Source of the DNA: Cladopsammia gracilis
Taxonomy: Eukaryota; Cnidaria; Anthozoa; Scleractinia; Dendrophylliidae
Direction: 5' to 3'
NCBI GenBank assembly: GCA_022457155.1
Contig: JAJGOT010000469.1
Span: 571,501-635,500, forward strand
Length of the DNA: 64,000 nt
The notes under the pieces: model-generated
The model's input: only the letters and a program-made list of their open reading frames with translations
Database searches by the model: none
What the model was told of the DNA's origin: nothing
Made by a program: the position numbers and the translations under genes
Shown: positions 39,190-50,079 of the stretch, piece after piece
Layout of the letters: each line of letters starts with the position of its first letter
Numbering within the stretch: the first letter of the stretch is position 1

Positions 39190-39810
39190 ATGCGGGATTC
39201 CTGACCGCAGTATTTTTAAAAACCTTTTTCTGGTCCGGTGTGACGGAAGGTTTTTCCGGTGTCGGACTAAGGAAAGCCTTTAGGGGAATCGGCGCTTGAT
39301 AACGGGGAAAAACTAACTCAAATGGGCAACTCGCTTGCAAAGGAGAGCCGTCTCTCTCGGTAGGTACGGGATCTAACCACGAACTGGTACGCAACAGGAA
39401 GGCGATCAAGAAACCTGACTTGCGTTTCCAACAGCGTTTATTCCTGACTTGTGACTTTACGATGTAATCCAACGATGTAATCAAACGATGTAATCCAACT
39501 AACAATTGCAAACTAGGTTCTTATATACGTAAGGTACAAGTGTTCAACACAAAGGAACATAATGAAAGTGTCAAGTGAAATTCTTTGAGCTCGGCAAAAG
39601 TAAATTTCAAAATATATTTTTAACCCAAGTGTCCATTGTTCATAAAAATATTTTTAAAAGTAATCTACATTTGAAAACCCTAAAACAAAGAAGTAGCAGA
39701 AAAGCCAAGTCAGCAAGCGGCTTTTTAAGCACGTAATGGTGTCGTATCAATAGATTTGCAAGGTCGGCAAATAACTTGTACGGCACGTCCTAGCGATGTA
39801 CCATTATCGA
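39190..39810. other. Non-coding DNA after the LINE fragment
   Basis: Contains short CGATGTAATC(C/A)AA repeats at 39460-39500; otherwise nothing recognised. Confidence 0.4.
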
Positions 39811-39819
39811 GTTATTCAC

Positions 39820-39870
39820 TAGTCTCCCACGCAGCCGTCATTTGTCAAATGACGGCTGCGTGGGAGACTA
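39820..39870. mobile_element. 51-bp hairpin MITE with 9-bp target duplication
   Basis: An almost perfect palindrome starting TAGTCTCCCACGCAGCCGTC, with the mirrored end. GTTATTCAC flanks it on both sides (39811-39819, 39871-39879). Nine-base duplications are Mutator-like. Confidence 0.88.
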
Positions 39871-39879
39871 GTTATTCAC

Positions 39880-40210
39880 CTACAACAAAAGCTACTAAAT
39901 TTAACTTCGATGAGTCCGCTAAACTATTCATACTGAAAAAACAAAATGACACCATTACTTGCCAAGTCGTTGATTAGTTAAATAAAACTGAAAAAACACC
40001 GTGAGTGCCGGACGAGACTAATTTAGAACAGTAATAACAACTATTGTGTGTACAGCTTGATACGTGAAAAATCAGGTAGACATGATAAATTTACTAACAA
40101 GGTGTCAACTTGAATAGTGGAACGAACCTAATTAAGAACGATAAATTAACTCAAGGTAAACTATTGTTCAGAAGGTAGCACATCTTAGTATGAATGAAAG
40201 CACGACCTGG
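39880..40210. other. Host non-coding DNA, nothing recognised
   Basis: No ORF or repeat boundary seen. Confidence 0.5.
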
Positions 40211-40219
40211 TACAGTAAT

Positions 40220-41074
40220 CCCGGCATAGTAAATCGAACCCAATCGAACTAAATTTCAATCGAACACAATCGAACTCAATCGAACTCAATTCATGGATTG
40301 AGTTCGGCAATCGAACAAAATCGAACTCACCGAAAAGAAAAAAAAATCAATCTAACCCAATCGAACACTTCGATTTTCGAACTCGTGATTTGTGTAAAAC
40401 AGGCGTTGAAAATCCATAACCAGATCTTGGAAGCTAGAGTTACTTCGGCCCGGAGTGTAGCGCACGTGTTTTACGTAAACGAAGAAATTCCGCAGAAATG
40501 GCTTCAGATGCGCTGTGGATTGTAAGCTTCAAATGCGTAGTAAAAGGCTACCAGGAATGCCGCTTTGACCTCATCGTATTTTTGCATAAAAGTAACCCTT
40601 CGAGTTGTCTTGCCGCAATTGTAAGTAAGCTAAAAATGGAAAGGGTACAATTTCAGAATACGCCCGTGGGAATAATGATAGCTTTGCTCTGTTCTGTTCT
40701 GTTCTGTTCTGTTCTGTTCTCTTAACTGCCTTGGACAGTTTATAAATGGAGTTTCTGTTATTGAATAAATTGTAAAAAAGCACAAGAAAAACCTGCTTTG
40801 ATGGGCTTGCTTTGTATAGGTTTACCAGAGCCAATCGAACGCAATCCATTTAATTGTGTTCGATTGAGTTCGGTTTCCGAACTCAGTCAAACACAATCAG
40901 ATGGATTGAGTTCGATTGAGTTCGATTTGTTCGATTGAATTCGATTTGTTCGGAAATCGAACTCACTGAAAGTCCGGTGTTCGATTTCGTTCGATTGCCG
41001 AACTCAATCGAACTCAATCCACGGATTGAGTTCGATTGAGTTCGATTTCCGAACGTTCGATTTACTATGCCGGG
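40220..41074. mobile_element. 855-bp TIR element with TCGAACTCAA arrays and AGTAAT duplication
   Basis: Ends are CCCGGCATAGTAAATCGAA and its complement (19 bp). AGTAAT flanks both ends (40214-40219, 41075-41080). Both subterminal regions are dense in AATCGAACTCAATCGAAC-like repeats in opposite orientation. A (GTTCT)n microsatellite lies at 40686-40722. No transposase; non-autonomous. Confidence 0.88.
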
Positions 41075-41080
41075 AGTAAT

Positions 41081-42848
41081 TGAATGCTTTTCTAAGAGGT
41101 TAAAACAATTAAGTTTGATTGTCAAAAACAAAACGCTGTTGACTTTTAGAAGATTAAATTTCGATGAATAGCACAAAAGCTTATAATAAGAGCGAATTTC
41201 ATACTAAGCAAAACCTTTCACAGCTGAATGCGGAGTAAACCAAGCTGAATTGATCCATAGGAACTTTTTAACAGTGAACTCTCATAACCCATAACTCCTC
41301 AAAAGAACCAGAGACTGTTATCATAATACTGTTACATTTTTACAACAACGTACAATAATTGACTCACTAGTTTTCTCGTTGTTTATGTTCATATTGGCGC
41401 CAGAACAGCAACCATAACTATAGGAATTATACAAACCTCCGGTCAGGAAGTAAAATTGCAGTTTAATACCGATGCCTTGGATTTTATTTATACTTGACCA
41501 GAAATCCGCAAACATTTCCTTCCAGCAGAAATTTTAGCTGTCTCCGGAACCCGCAAAAATTTCCTCCCGCAAAACAAATTCAGCCGCAAAATTTCCTTGT
41601 GCACGGTAGCTAAATCAATAAAACTATGACGTCTTTCCCATACTATTGCACAATCAAACCGTAATAGCAATGAATAGAAAAAAACGCAAAGTTCATGCTA
41701 TTTTGCTCTGCCATACCGCTCATATTAAAACACAAACTTTCCTGTCCCATTTAACTTTCTTAAAACGTCTCCATTAGTAAAATACACCGTGAAATTCTCA
41801 AACTACGTTTCCCAAGAAAACGCATTTGACCTATTTTTACCCTTTTAACTTTACGACAAATGATTGAAACTGATAGGTAACGCGAGATATCGAAATTTAA
41901 GAAGGACTAATACCTTTGCGGTAACGTAATGTGAGATATGACAAGTTCATGGCAAGTTCTGACATCCCAATACCCTAGGGAAATTAACAATAGGTCCAGG
42001 GGTGCTTCCCAAAAATTTTAGGTGCGGTATGTGACGCCCTTCTTGAAATCCTAACCGGTTTAACCAACCATATCTTCAATGCCCTAATATAGCTTCTATA
42101 AAAAAGAAGGAAGAAACCCCCTCGGACAAAAGTCCACAAAATTTTGTTAACAACTTTTGTCCCTTTTTTTGTGACTGACTCCGAAATCTCGCTTAATGCG
42201 CATGCGCATTAACGAGATAAAAAGGAAAACAAAAGACCACCTTTGGAAATAACACCGCATTGTTCAATAACACAACCCATAATAACTAAAGTAGTAAGAC
42301 AAGAAACCTCAAAACTCCTGCGAAAAGATAGTTTGTTCAGATGTCAACAGATGACTTTGGCAAAATACTAACGGAATGTCTAAAAGTGGTATAAAAACTA
42401 ATTAACATAACTTTGGAGAGACTCATTGCTTGGCTTGTTCCAAAACAATGAAAAGGTACAAAAGACTATTTATTAGCTAAGCTTAAACTAGTGCCCAGAT
42501 CCATCCTACAGGCTGGTCTGGAGAGGATCGTACTGCCCATGATAATTTTGTCCCGCTCAATTTGAAGACTACTGATCAGCCGAGTTCGTGACGAATTTCG
42601 GCAGGGCTTTTAGAGTATAATGCACCAGTAATGACCTGTGCCGTCTGATTTTGTTCCCAGCAACAATTTTATTTATGGGTAAAATAGGGAATAGGCAGAA
42701 TAACGTCATCGACCGGAGTCCGAAATCAGTAAATATCATAACATGCCTGAACATGCCTGAACATGCCAAGAGAGTCAAATGAGCCCAAGAATGTTCGGAA
42801 GACGTGTTAGTATATCAAGAAGAAAGTAAACGTTTCTACAAACATATA
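41081..42848. other. Host non-coding DNA, nothing recognised
   Basis: No convincing gene. CATGCCTGAA is repeated near 42743-42765. Confidence 0.5.
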
Positions 42849-44087
42849 TTAACCCTATCCAGACCGGGCTTTTTTTGACCATCTGGGACGGGGGGGGGGG
42901 GGGTTCCAGATGCCCCCCTATGTAACTTTGAAACCGCTTAAGCTATGGCCACCAAATTTACACAGGATAATGTTGTCATGAATTCTAGTAACTGCAGTTA
43001 CCTTGGTGTCATAATGACGTAACGTGACGTCATTATGACGTCATATAGTCGATTTTATTGGCTAAAACAGTCTTTCATCAATATTTTCTCAATTTTGAAC
43101 ATATAACAACAAGACTTTAACAGCTACCTATTTGATAAACGTCTTATGTTTACTAACACTGCTGGTGTTGTTAACAATAACAGTGACGTCATTATGACGT
43201 CATATACAATGAAATAACCAACTGAAACGTTCTATAAGGCATATCTCTGAAACAAACGGTAGTGTTGATACCAAACTTTCACATATTGATACAGGGGTAA
43301 AAGTTAATGAATTCGTACACTTTGTTGCTATGGTAACAGCATGTGACGTAAAAGAAGTGATGTGTACATTTTCTTAAAAACTGGAACAGTTAAGTTTGCA
43401 AATTATGGCTTTTCATGTACCTAATGAATTCAAAAAAGCTTTCTCAAGTGAAAAGGACATTTTTATGATATTTTGGCAATAAATGTTTAGAGATAATGAA
43501 GTTACACAGACAGATAATATTTTATTGTCCGCCATCTTGGATCCGCCATCTTGGATCCGCCATCTTGAATTAGTCCAATCGTGTTTATTTCGGTAAAAAC
43601 ACCGAAAAATAAGGCAAATGGACTGCTAAAGCTTAGTTTATTGTGGGCAAATGTTTTACAATCCAAAATATGAACCAATAATAAAATTATAGAGAGAAAC
43701 GACCCTTAGTAAAACTTCGATCCGCCATCCTGGATTTTGACATTTCATATTCCTCATTTTCCTAAAATTACCGTTAATTAACCTTAATTAATAAACAATT
43801 ATACATAATTTGATCAATTATCGCTAAATTAAGTGGAAAAATATTAATTCAATAAGAAAACTTTGAAATAATCTTGATTAAAGCGAAAAATGCTAATTTT
43901 GTAAAACATAGGTGTCAAAAAGCGGTTGCTATGGAAACGTCAATGTCGTTGGACAAAGGACGCTAACGGGAAAATGTTTCTAGATAAATTTTAGTCACCA
44001 GTCATCATTGCATCGACCGTTTTGAAACGACACAACTTCAAAGTTCGAGCGGGCTCCAAAAGCCCCCCTCGGTCTGGATAGGGTTAA
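42849..44087. mobile_element. piggyBac-type TTAA MITE, 1231 bp, carrying four CRE sites
   Basis: TTAA (42849-42852, 44084-44087) flanks ends CCCTATCCAGACCG and its complement. A G run follows the left end and a C run precedes the right end. Inside are four perfect TGACGTCA sites (43025, 43036, 43184, 43195) and two CCGCCATCTTGGAT copies near 43531-43568. No ORF. A shorter relative is at 59712-60296. Confidence 0.92.
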
Positions 44088-44089
44088 AG

Positions 44090-45370
44090 TAAATGAGAAA
44101 TACAACAAGGAAAATCATGTGAAATGTTTATTTACATAAAAATAAATTTAGCTTGAAATTGTTCGAAAAACAATATTAGCTTAATTAAACGAACAAAATC
44201 TTTTCCCATGACTGCTACCCGAACATTCAATTATTCGCAAAAACCTGCGTTTTGGGCCTTCCGGTCTTTTCACTGTATTTTTTTGTGGACGCCAACTTGT
44301 TGTTGAAGATCCCTCCATTTATAAAATTACTATGTTAAAGTCCACAGCAGATGAATTGGATGAAGCAAAATTAAACTGTGTACAGGTGCAGAACGAAGTG
44401 GTCATTTTCTTTTCTACTGGCTTTAGGTACCATGGTATATTCGTGGTATTTTCTCTATTTCTCTGCTTTCGTTGCGTTTGAATTTCTTCACTACTTTTAT
44501 ACCGCAGTGGATCTTTTCTTGGTGTTTATATTTTCTTCCCCTTCGGCGATTAAACGTCACTATCAGTGACATAAATGCAGTTTTCAGGTTGTTCTTCCGT
44601 CTCCATTTCTGATATAAATTTGCATCGTTCTTGTAGCCATTATTTTTATTTGAAATTCCAGGCGACAACGGCCGCGCGCGCAAACGGAAAGCTCAAATGT
44701 GATGGCTGATTTGATAGTAACTCTGACAACATCGATATCTTCGCGTGTGAGTGATAAAGCTAGTATCTTCACTTTACGCGCTGAAGAGATCACATTTTTT
44801 TTAAATAGAGAAATTTTAGTATCTCCTTGATATTTATACAATAAGAAATCATTTTAGCGAACTCGGCCCTAAAGCTCGTCGTTGGTAATTTATCATTCCA
44901 TATCCTCACTAATATATCATATTTCTTTGAAATGGTAAAAGAAACTTACAAGAAATGAAGATACAAAATCTGCCAGTTGAAGCATTTCGTCACATGGCTG
45001 CTCTTGAGACTTTGTAAGTACCAATAATTAAGTCCTAACTAATAAATCGCCACATACTTGAAAACGTTTACTGGTTAATCATTGGACGTACGCGCAAATC
45101 TATACTCCAACCGTGTACAAGGATAATGTTTAACCTTTAAAGTGGTACTACGACGACAATTTTTGTCTTTCTTTTCGATTGTTTTTACTTCAGTTTATGC
45201 AATGAGTTCAAAATAACATAAATCGCTATAATTTAGAACGATATAAGCTTGCTGAATCTAGATATTGCTGGCCGAAAACCGCCGAAAACCACCGAAAATC
45301 CGGCCGCCATTACTCAGTTTAAAAAGTCAAGCCTGTGATTATTCTAGAAAGCGGTCTCACGTGTGAATTG
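44090..45370. other. Host non-coding DNA, nothing recognised
   Basis: No gene with supporting features. Confidence 0.5.
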
Positions 45371-45572
45371 TCGGTATGGGTAGGTAGGTAAACTTTATTT
45401 AGACACGGTATCAATTCACATACATGCTCTTCCATCGAGCCGTGTTTTTAACAACAATAGATTAAGTACTTAACTAATTTAAATTATCTAACTAAATTAA
45501 TTTTCTATATAAAATTGTATTAAAAAACAATAAAAACTATCCTTTATTAACTATTATTAAATTAGATAAAAA

Positions 45573-45962
45573 TTAAATACATGATTTAAAAGAGCTAAGA
45601 GTAGGCTGTATCTTAGCGCTCAAAGGTAAGCTGTTCCAGAGGACAGAACCGCGATATTGAAAACTTCGTTTGCCTGCTTCAGTACTCGGTCTGGGAACGA
45701 AAAGGTTGTATTTTGAATTTCTTAGATTATGCGAGTGAATACTGGATGTAGCTTTAAAAACACTGTTTAGACGAGTCGGAGAAAGATTGTGGAGAGTCTT
45801 AAAGAGAATAATTGCTAGTTGTTTTGAACGCCTTCGCTCCAGAGAATCCCAACCAAGGTCACCGAGTAAAGTGGAAGATCTAACATTTAAATCAGAAAAA
45901 GTGATTAAACGCGCAGCCCTATTTTGGAGTTTTTGGAGTCTCTCAGACTGACACACACCTAG
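45573..45962 (-). pseudogene. LINE ORF2 C-terminal end (CR1/L2-like)
   Basis: RLQKLQNRAARLITFSD, then LGWDSLERRRSKQ and a terminal FQYRGSVLWNSLP form the thumb/C-terminus of animal LINE ORF2 proteins. It is 5' truncated at ~45962. A 3' region of about 200 AT-rich bases follows to ~45385. Confidence 0.85.
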
Positions 45963-46374
45963 TACTATGTACTATGTACTTGGTGTATCCCTTATTATTT
46001 TGAATTTAAACACTTAGTTTTTATTTCAGTAGAAAAAGAAGATAAAAACAGCAGAATAGGGAATCGAACCCGGGCCGTATGATCTGCTCCATGCACACTG
46101 TCCACTACACCACCGAGGACTAGCTGCCGGAAACTATAATTTTTAAGGGATATAAGATAATATGCTGCTAGCCCAGACCATATATAAGAACTAACCCTTT
46201 CGATACACTGGAAATACTGGAATCAGTGCTTAAGCCTAAATACTAAAATCAGTGCTTCAACCCTAGATACTGTAATCCGACCCTAAATTACACTGCAATA
46301 TATCTAAATACATTACAATAAGGGATACATGAAGTACCATACATTATGATCAGGGATACACCAAGTACCTAGGG
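45963..46374. mobile_element. Inverted-repeat element carrying a tRNA-like core
   Basis: TACTTGGTGTATCCCT near 45978 is mirrored by AGGGATACACCAAGTA near 46351. A second inner pair involves AATAAGGGATAC at 46317. No clean target duplication. The tRNA-like segment at 46051-46119 lies inside. Confidence 0.55.
46051..46119 (-). other. tRNA-like sequence
   Basis: Minus strand has A box TGGTGTAGTGGACAGTG and perfect B box GGTTCGATTCC, the promoter of many tRNAs and SINEs. The acceptor and anticodon arms do not pair, so it is tRNA-derived and not a tRNA gene. Confidence 0.6.
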
Positions 46375-46580
46375 AGTTGTCTCGTGACGTCATATTCGCA
46401 CCGAAGATCGTGGTCATTCCTTGGACAACAGCGAAAAAAACACTAAATGAAATGGATTTGGAGACGTCTTCGTCGTAAAATTTACTTCCAGTTCGTCGGA
46501 AAGCGTTGCGAAGGACAATTTTGGCGAAGAACTCGATGAATTTTCAGGATCTATTTTGTTTCATGAGGATTTGGCGACGT

Positions 46581-47940
46581 ATGGCTTCAGAGAATAAGCT
46601 GCCGAATTGGGAGGCAAGAATGGCTCAAGAAGCCGAAGAAGACCGTCAATTTCAAGGAATGTTTACTCAGGAAGTGGACGTTTATACATGGTACGATAAG
46701 GAATTTGTTTTTAAATATTTATGGTGAACTTTTCCCCGTTTGAGTTTGGTAAGCGGATTATAATGGCCGTTGCAGAAGCATCGATTATTGACTTCTGTTT
46801 ACAATACATGTATTAGCATTCCACACTGAAGTTTAGCCATAAAGAACAAATAAAGTCAACTGCTCGATTGCTATTTCTCACTAGATTCAGTTCCTTGAGT
46901 TTCTACAGTGCAAAACTAAAAGAATAAATTGGTGTTGTAGAAAAGTAAACGATGTTGTTCTTACTACTGTTGATTAATGATAACACTGCAGACATCAAGC
47001 GGTACAGCTCAGGTAGCTGACATCTTGAATTATTGCAAACCCCCGTCAATAGTCCCAGTACCAGATAGTTGGGGCAGAAGGAAAATTTTGTCCTCATCGA
47101 TTTTAGCCATTTAAATTTCCTTATCCTTGGTCTACATGGATGCATAAATCCGAGTGAATCAAGCAAATACTACCGGTATGCAGACACTGCATGAGGAAGG
47201 CCCTTCCTAGAGAACATCGCAAGCAGAATATTTCCAGTACATACCAGAAATGCCTCCTCGAAGTACATTAGTTTGTAAATAAACACCTTGATCATTTATT
47301 TGATGGTACCTTACCTGCAGTACACCCGGGATACATTGAGGAGCTACAATGTAGGTGCATAAAGGGCCAATTTTGATTTTTGACATTTTTCATTTACAAT
47401 AAATTGTTTTATTATCCAAAAGCAAAATACCATAATTTCTGTTGCTCTTGTTGCAGGTTACCATTAGCTGATTTAAAAGAGATTCAGTTAGACGTAAGCA
47501 TTCCACACCTTTGAAAATATATTTTGAACCGAAATGTATTTTGTCCTTTCCTTCTGTGAAAAAAATACGGGATCTTTTGGCCTGATTGGCTCTATGTTAC
47601 TTTATCTTACATGAACCTGTTGTTACTTTAGCAAGAGAGTACATTCTTGGCTAAAAAATACTTTGTGAGTGAAAAATGGCAAAACTCTACATAAACCCTT
47701 TATGCACTGAGCCAGGAGCTCAATGAAAAGAAAAAGCAGAAAATAGCAGTAAATGAGAACTAGGCTTTATACTAAAGTAAAATAAATGTTTTATAAACAA
47801 AAAAGTTAATCTTGCTTGTATACAGTACACTGTGTATGGAGCTCTGCTTTATAGACACTGCTTAATACTTACAATAATATTGATTATTGCAGACAATTTC
47901 CTCTGTCCCCATTGAATTAAATCCAATGTTTTTTCTTTAA
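46581..47940 (+). CDS. Candidate host gene, four small exons (75 aa)
   Basis: Predicted exons: 46581-46690, 47457-47493, 47632-47664, 47893-47940. Each junction has GT/AG, with strong donors GTAAGC and GTGAGT and pyrimidine-flanked acceptors TTGCAG, TTTAG and TTGCAG. Phases agree, and three very short exons (37, 33, 48 bases) stay open to a TAA. The first exon begins ATGGCTTCAGAG (MASENKLPNWEARMAQEAEE), acidic and helical; later exons add LPLADLKEIQLD. I do not recognise the protein. It could be longer, since the last exon is chosen only because it stops in frame. Confidence 0.4.
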
Positions 47941-48260
47941 AATTGCCCTTCCAACAGTGTTGTTATAAAAGAGATCTAATAGCATTCAACTGTACCTTTA
48001 TTAGAAAGCATGATGGCTTTGCAGGTCATTAGTTATCTGACATGTTCACATTTCTTAATCATTACCCTGTAGTTGTTTACGGGATCAGATTCTCCATTAA
48101 CAGGAAAGTCAATGAAAAGAGGTATTGCAAATACACACAAAGAAAGTGGCTGGGTAATAATCCAACATTGCTCACTACATCACACACACTCTGAGTGCTA
48201 GGAAGAAACCACCTTGGGGGATATTGCCTCACAGTGTCATTTTGGGTAGATTTCAATGTT
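47941..48260. other. Non-coding DNA downstream of the candidate gene
   Basis: No polyadenylation signal or further exon was clear. Confidence 0.4.
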
Positions 48261-48270
48261 AATCCAAACA

Positions 48271-48454
48271 TAGCCTGCGAGCAGGCTCACTTGTTTGGGG
48301 TATCGCGCGAGTATCTTGGCGGCGAAGCCGCCAAAGCGAGCCGGCGAAGCCGGCGAGAAGAATGGGGCGAGGAAGCTTACCCCATTCTTCTCGCCGGCTT
48401 CGCCGCCAAGATACTCGCGCGATACCCCAAACAAGTGAGCCTGCTCGCAGGCTA
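48271..48454. mobile_element. 184-bp hairpin MITE with 9-bp target duplication
   Basis: Ends TAGCCTGCGAGCAGGCTC and complement; the arms pair over about 75 bases. ATCCAAACA flanks both sides (48262-48270, 48455-48463). GC-rich centre with GGCGAAGCCGCC units. Confidence 0.93.
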
Positions 48455-48463
48455 ATCCAAACA

Positions 48464-49350
48464 TATATATGACTAAAAGGAACAAATTTAAATGGAGTAT
48501 GCTATCCTGATTGTACACAGAAATGTTTCATACCTACATGTAGGGCAATGCCACCTTTTCCAGTATAACTTTGAAAAGCCCAAAAAAAAACATTTGTAAA
48601 GGAAATCAAAAAGAAATAATGCTTCAGTTTTGTTGATAATGAAACTATAACTAAGCATCTTTGACTACTCATGGACTGGATTGCAACTTCAAACAAAAAA
48701 TGGTTCTTCCTTTGTGTATTGGAAAAATCACTTAATTTCTATTACCTGTTATCTATTGAAGGAATCACTTTTATCCAAAAGCCAAAGCAATGTAAATAAT
48801 TAGTAGTTTTGCATAATTTATGTTGCTGATCGAAACAGAGGAGCTATTCGATATGCTTTAGTGGGGATGGACTGAACATAAATATTCTCAATCACCCTGG
48901 AGAGATAGGAATTTGATCTCGGACCCAAGTCTCTCCGACGGCCGTGTCCACTTTCGAAATCACTAGCTCGCGCCGAAAGAAGCGATCTTGGAATCGGTGG
49001 CCGAAAATGCTCATTTTCGGCGTATGTGCAATGATTTTCGGAAACCAGATATGTTTTATGGTGGAAGGGACATAGTGATTTAACTTTGGCTGGAAAAATT
49101 TCCGATCGGATGGATTTTCTGGACGCAAACCGCCTCTGAATGGAAGTCCGTCTCAAACCGAGTGTTCTGCCTTGACTCCGTCTTATGAAGGGAATAACAG
49201 GGGTGACAAAACAACCTAAAACGGCTTGAAATACCCCAAAGGACAAAATAATAAACCAGAGGTGAGTTCAATAGAATCACTTTATTAAATTAATGCCTAA
49301 ATTTCGCTTTATCAAGTGTTCGAAATCTACGTAATTTTTCCCCATACAAA
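48464..49350. other. Host non-coding DNA, nothing recognised
   Basis: No convincing gene. Confidence 0.5.
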
Positions 49351-49355
49351 GTCTT

Positions 49356-49850
49356 TGTAACCGCCGGAGGCGAAACTTCTAGACAAATGTCCCTTACAGC
49401 ACCAATTTAACGCTCATTTTATTCTTCCAAATTGGAGTTGACAATCGAAAAATCAGTAGAGTACGATGAACGACATAAGTACGATGAGATGAGGTGAGAT
49501 GAGATAAGATGAGTTGAGAAGAATTTTAAACTGAAATAACTAAAAAATAACTAACTTACAAAATGTACAAATACTAACGCAAAAGCGAAACGAAGCAGAA
49601 GTCTGACAACTAATCGGACACTTACATTGCTTACGGCGCTGTAGAAGAACCTAGAGAACTCTGCTAGAGGCTAATGTACTGCACGAGGCGTAACGTTGAA
49701 CTCAACGGTGGAAAATAAAACTGACAAACTAAAGAAAAACTTAACACCGCTATATAACAAAATGCTAATGAGCCTACATGCAAGGTATGCTAAATACCCA
49801 AGAGAAACCTAATTAGTGACATGATTGTATATAGGTGTTTAGATCCAACA
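49356..49850 (-). repeat. BEL/Pao copy 2, 3' LTR
   Basis: 495 bases, same ends as copy 1 LTRs with scattered changes and a longer GATGAGATGAG tract. Confidence 0.93.
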
Positions 49851-50079
49851 TCCCGGCCCCTAAGTGTGAGACCAATAATCGAATCACTTATAACAAACAC
49901 CTAAACTAGGATCTAAACACAATGTAACGTCTGATAACTATTGAAAACGAAAGTACAGTCTCGTAAAATCTAATGAAACTACGCGAAAATAGGAAAAGAA
50001 ACGCAGAACTTAATCGCGTACAATGCAGATTACGCATCCTTAAATGAAGGGCGTATTTAAACATTCAATTAAATGTCTC

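Noticed and set aside
40680..40725. Protein-coding signal over GTTCT repeat
   Set aside because: Simple (GTTCT)n tract giving Cys-Ser-Val repeats.
44378..44683. ORFs on both strands
   Set aside because: No homologous pattern and no clear splice context.
46051..46119. Functional tRNA gene
   Set aside because: Good A and B boxes but no acceptor or anticodon pairing; it lies inside an inverted-repeat element.
48195..48518. ORFs on both strands through 48.2-48.5 kb
   Set aside because: Both are readings of the palindromic MITE.
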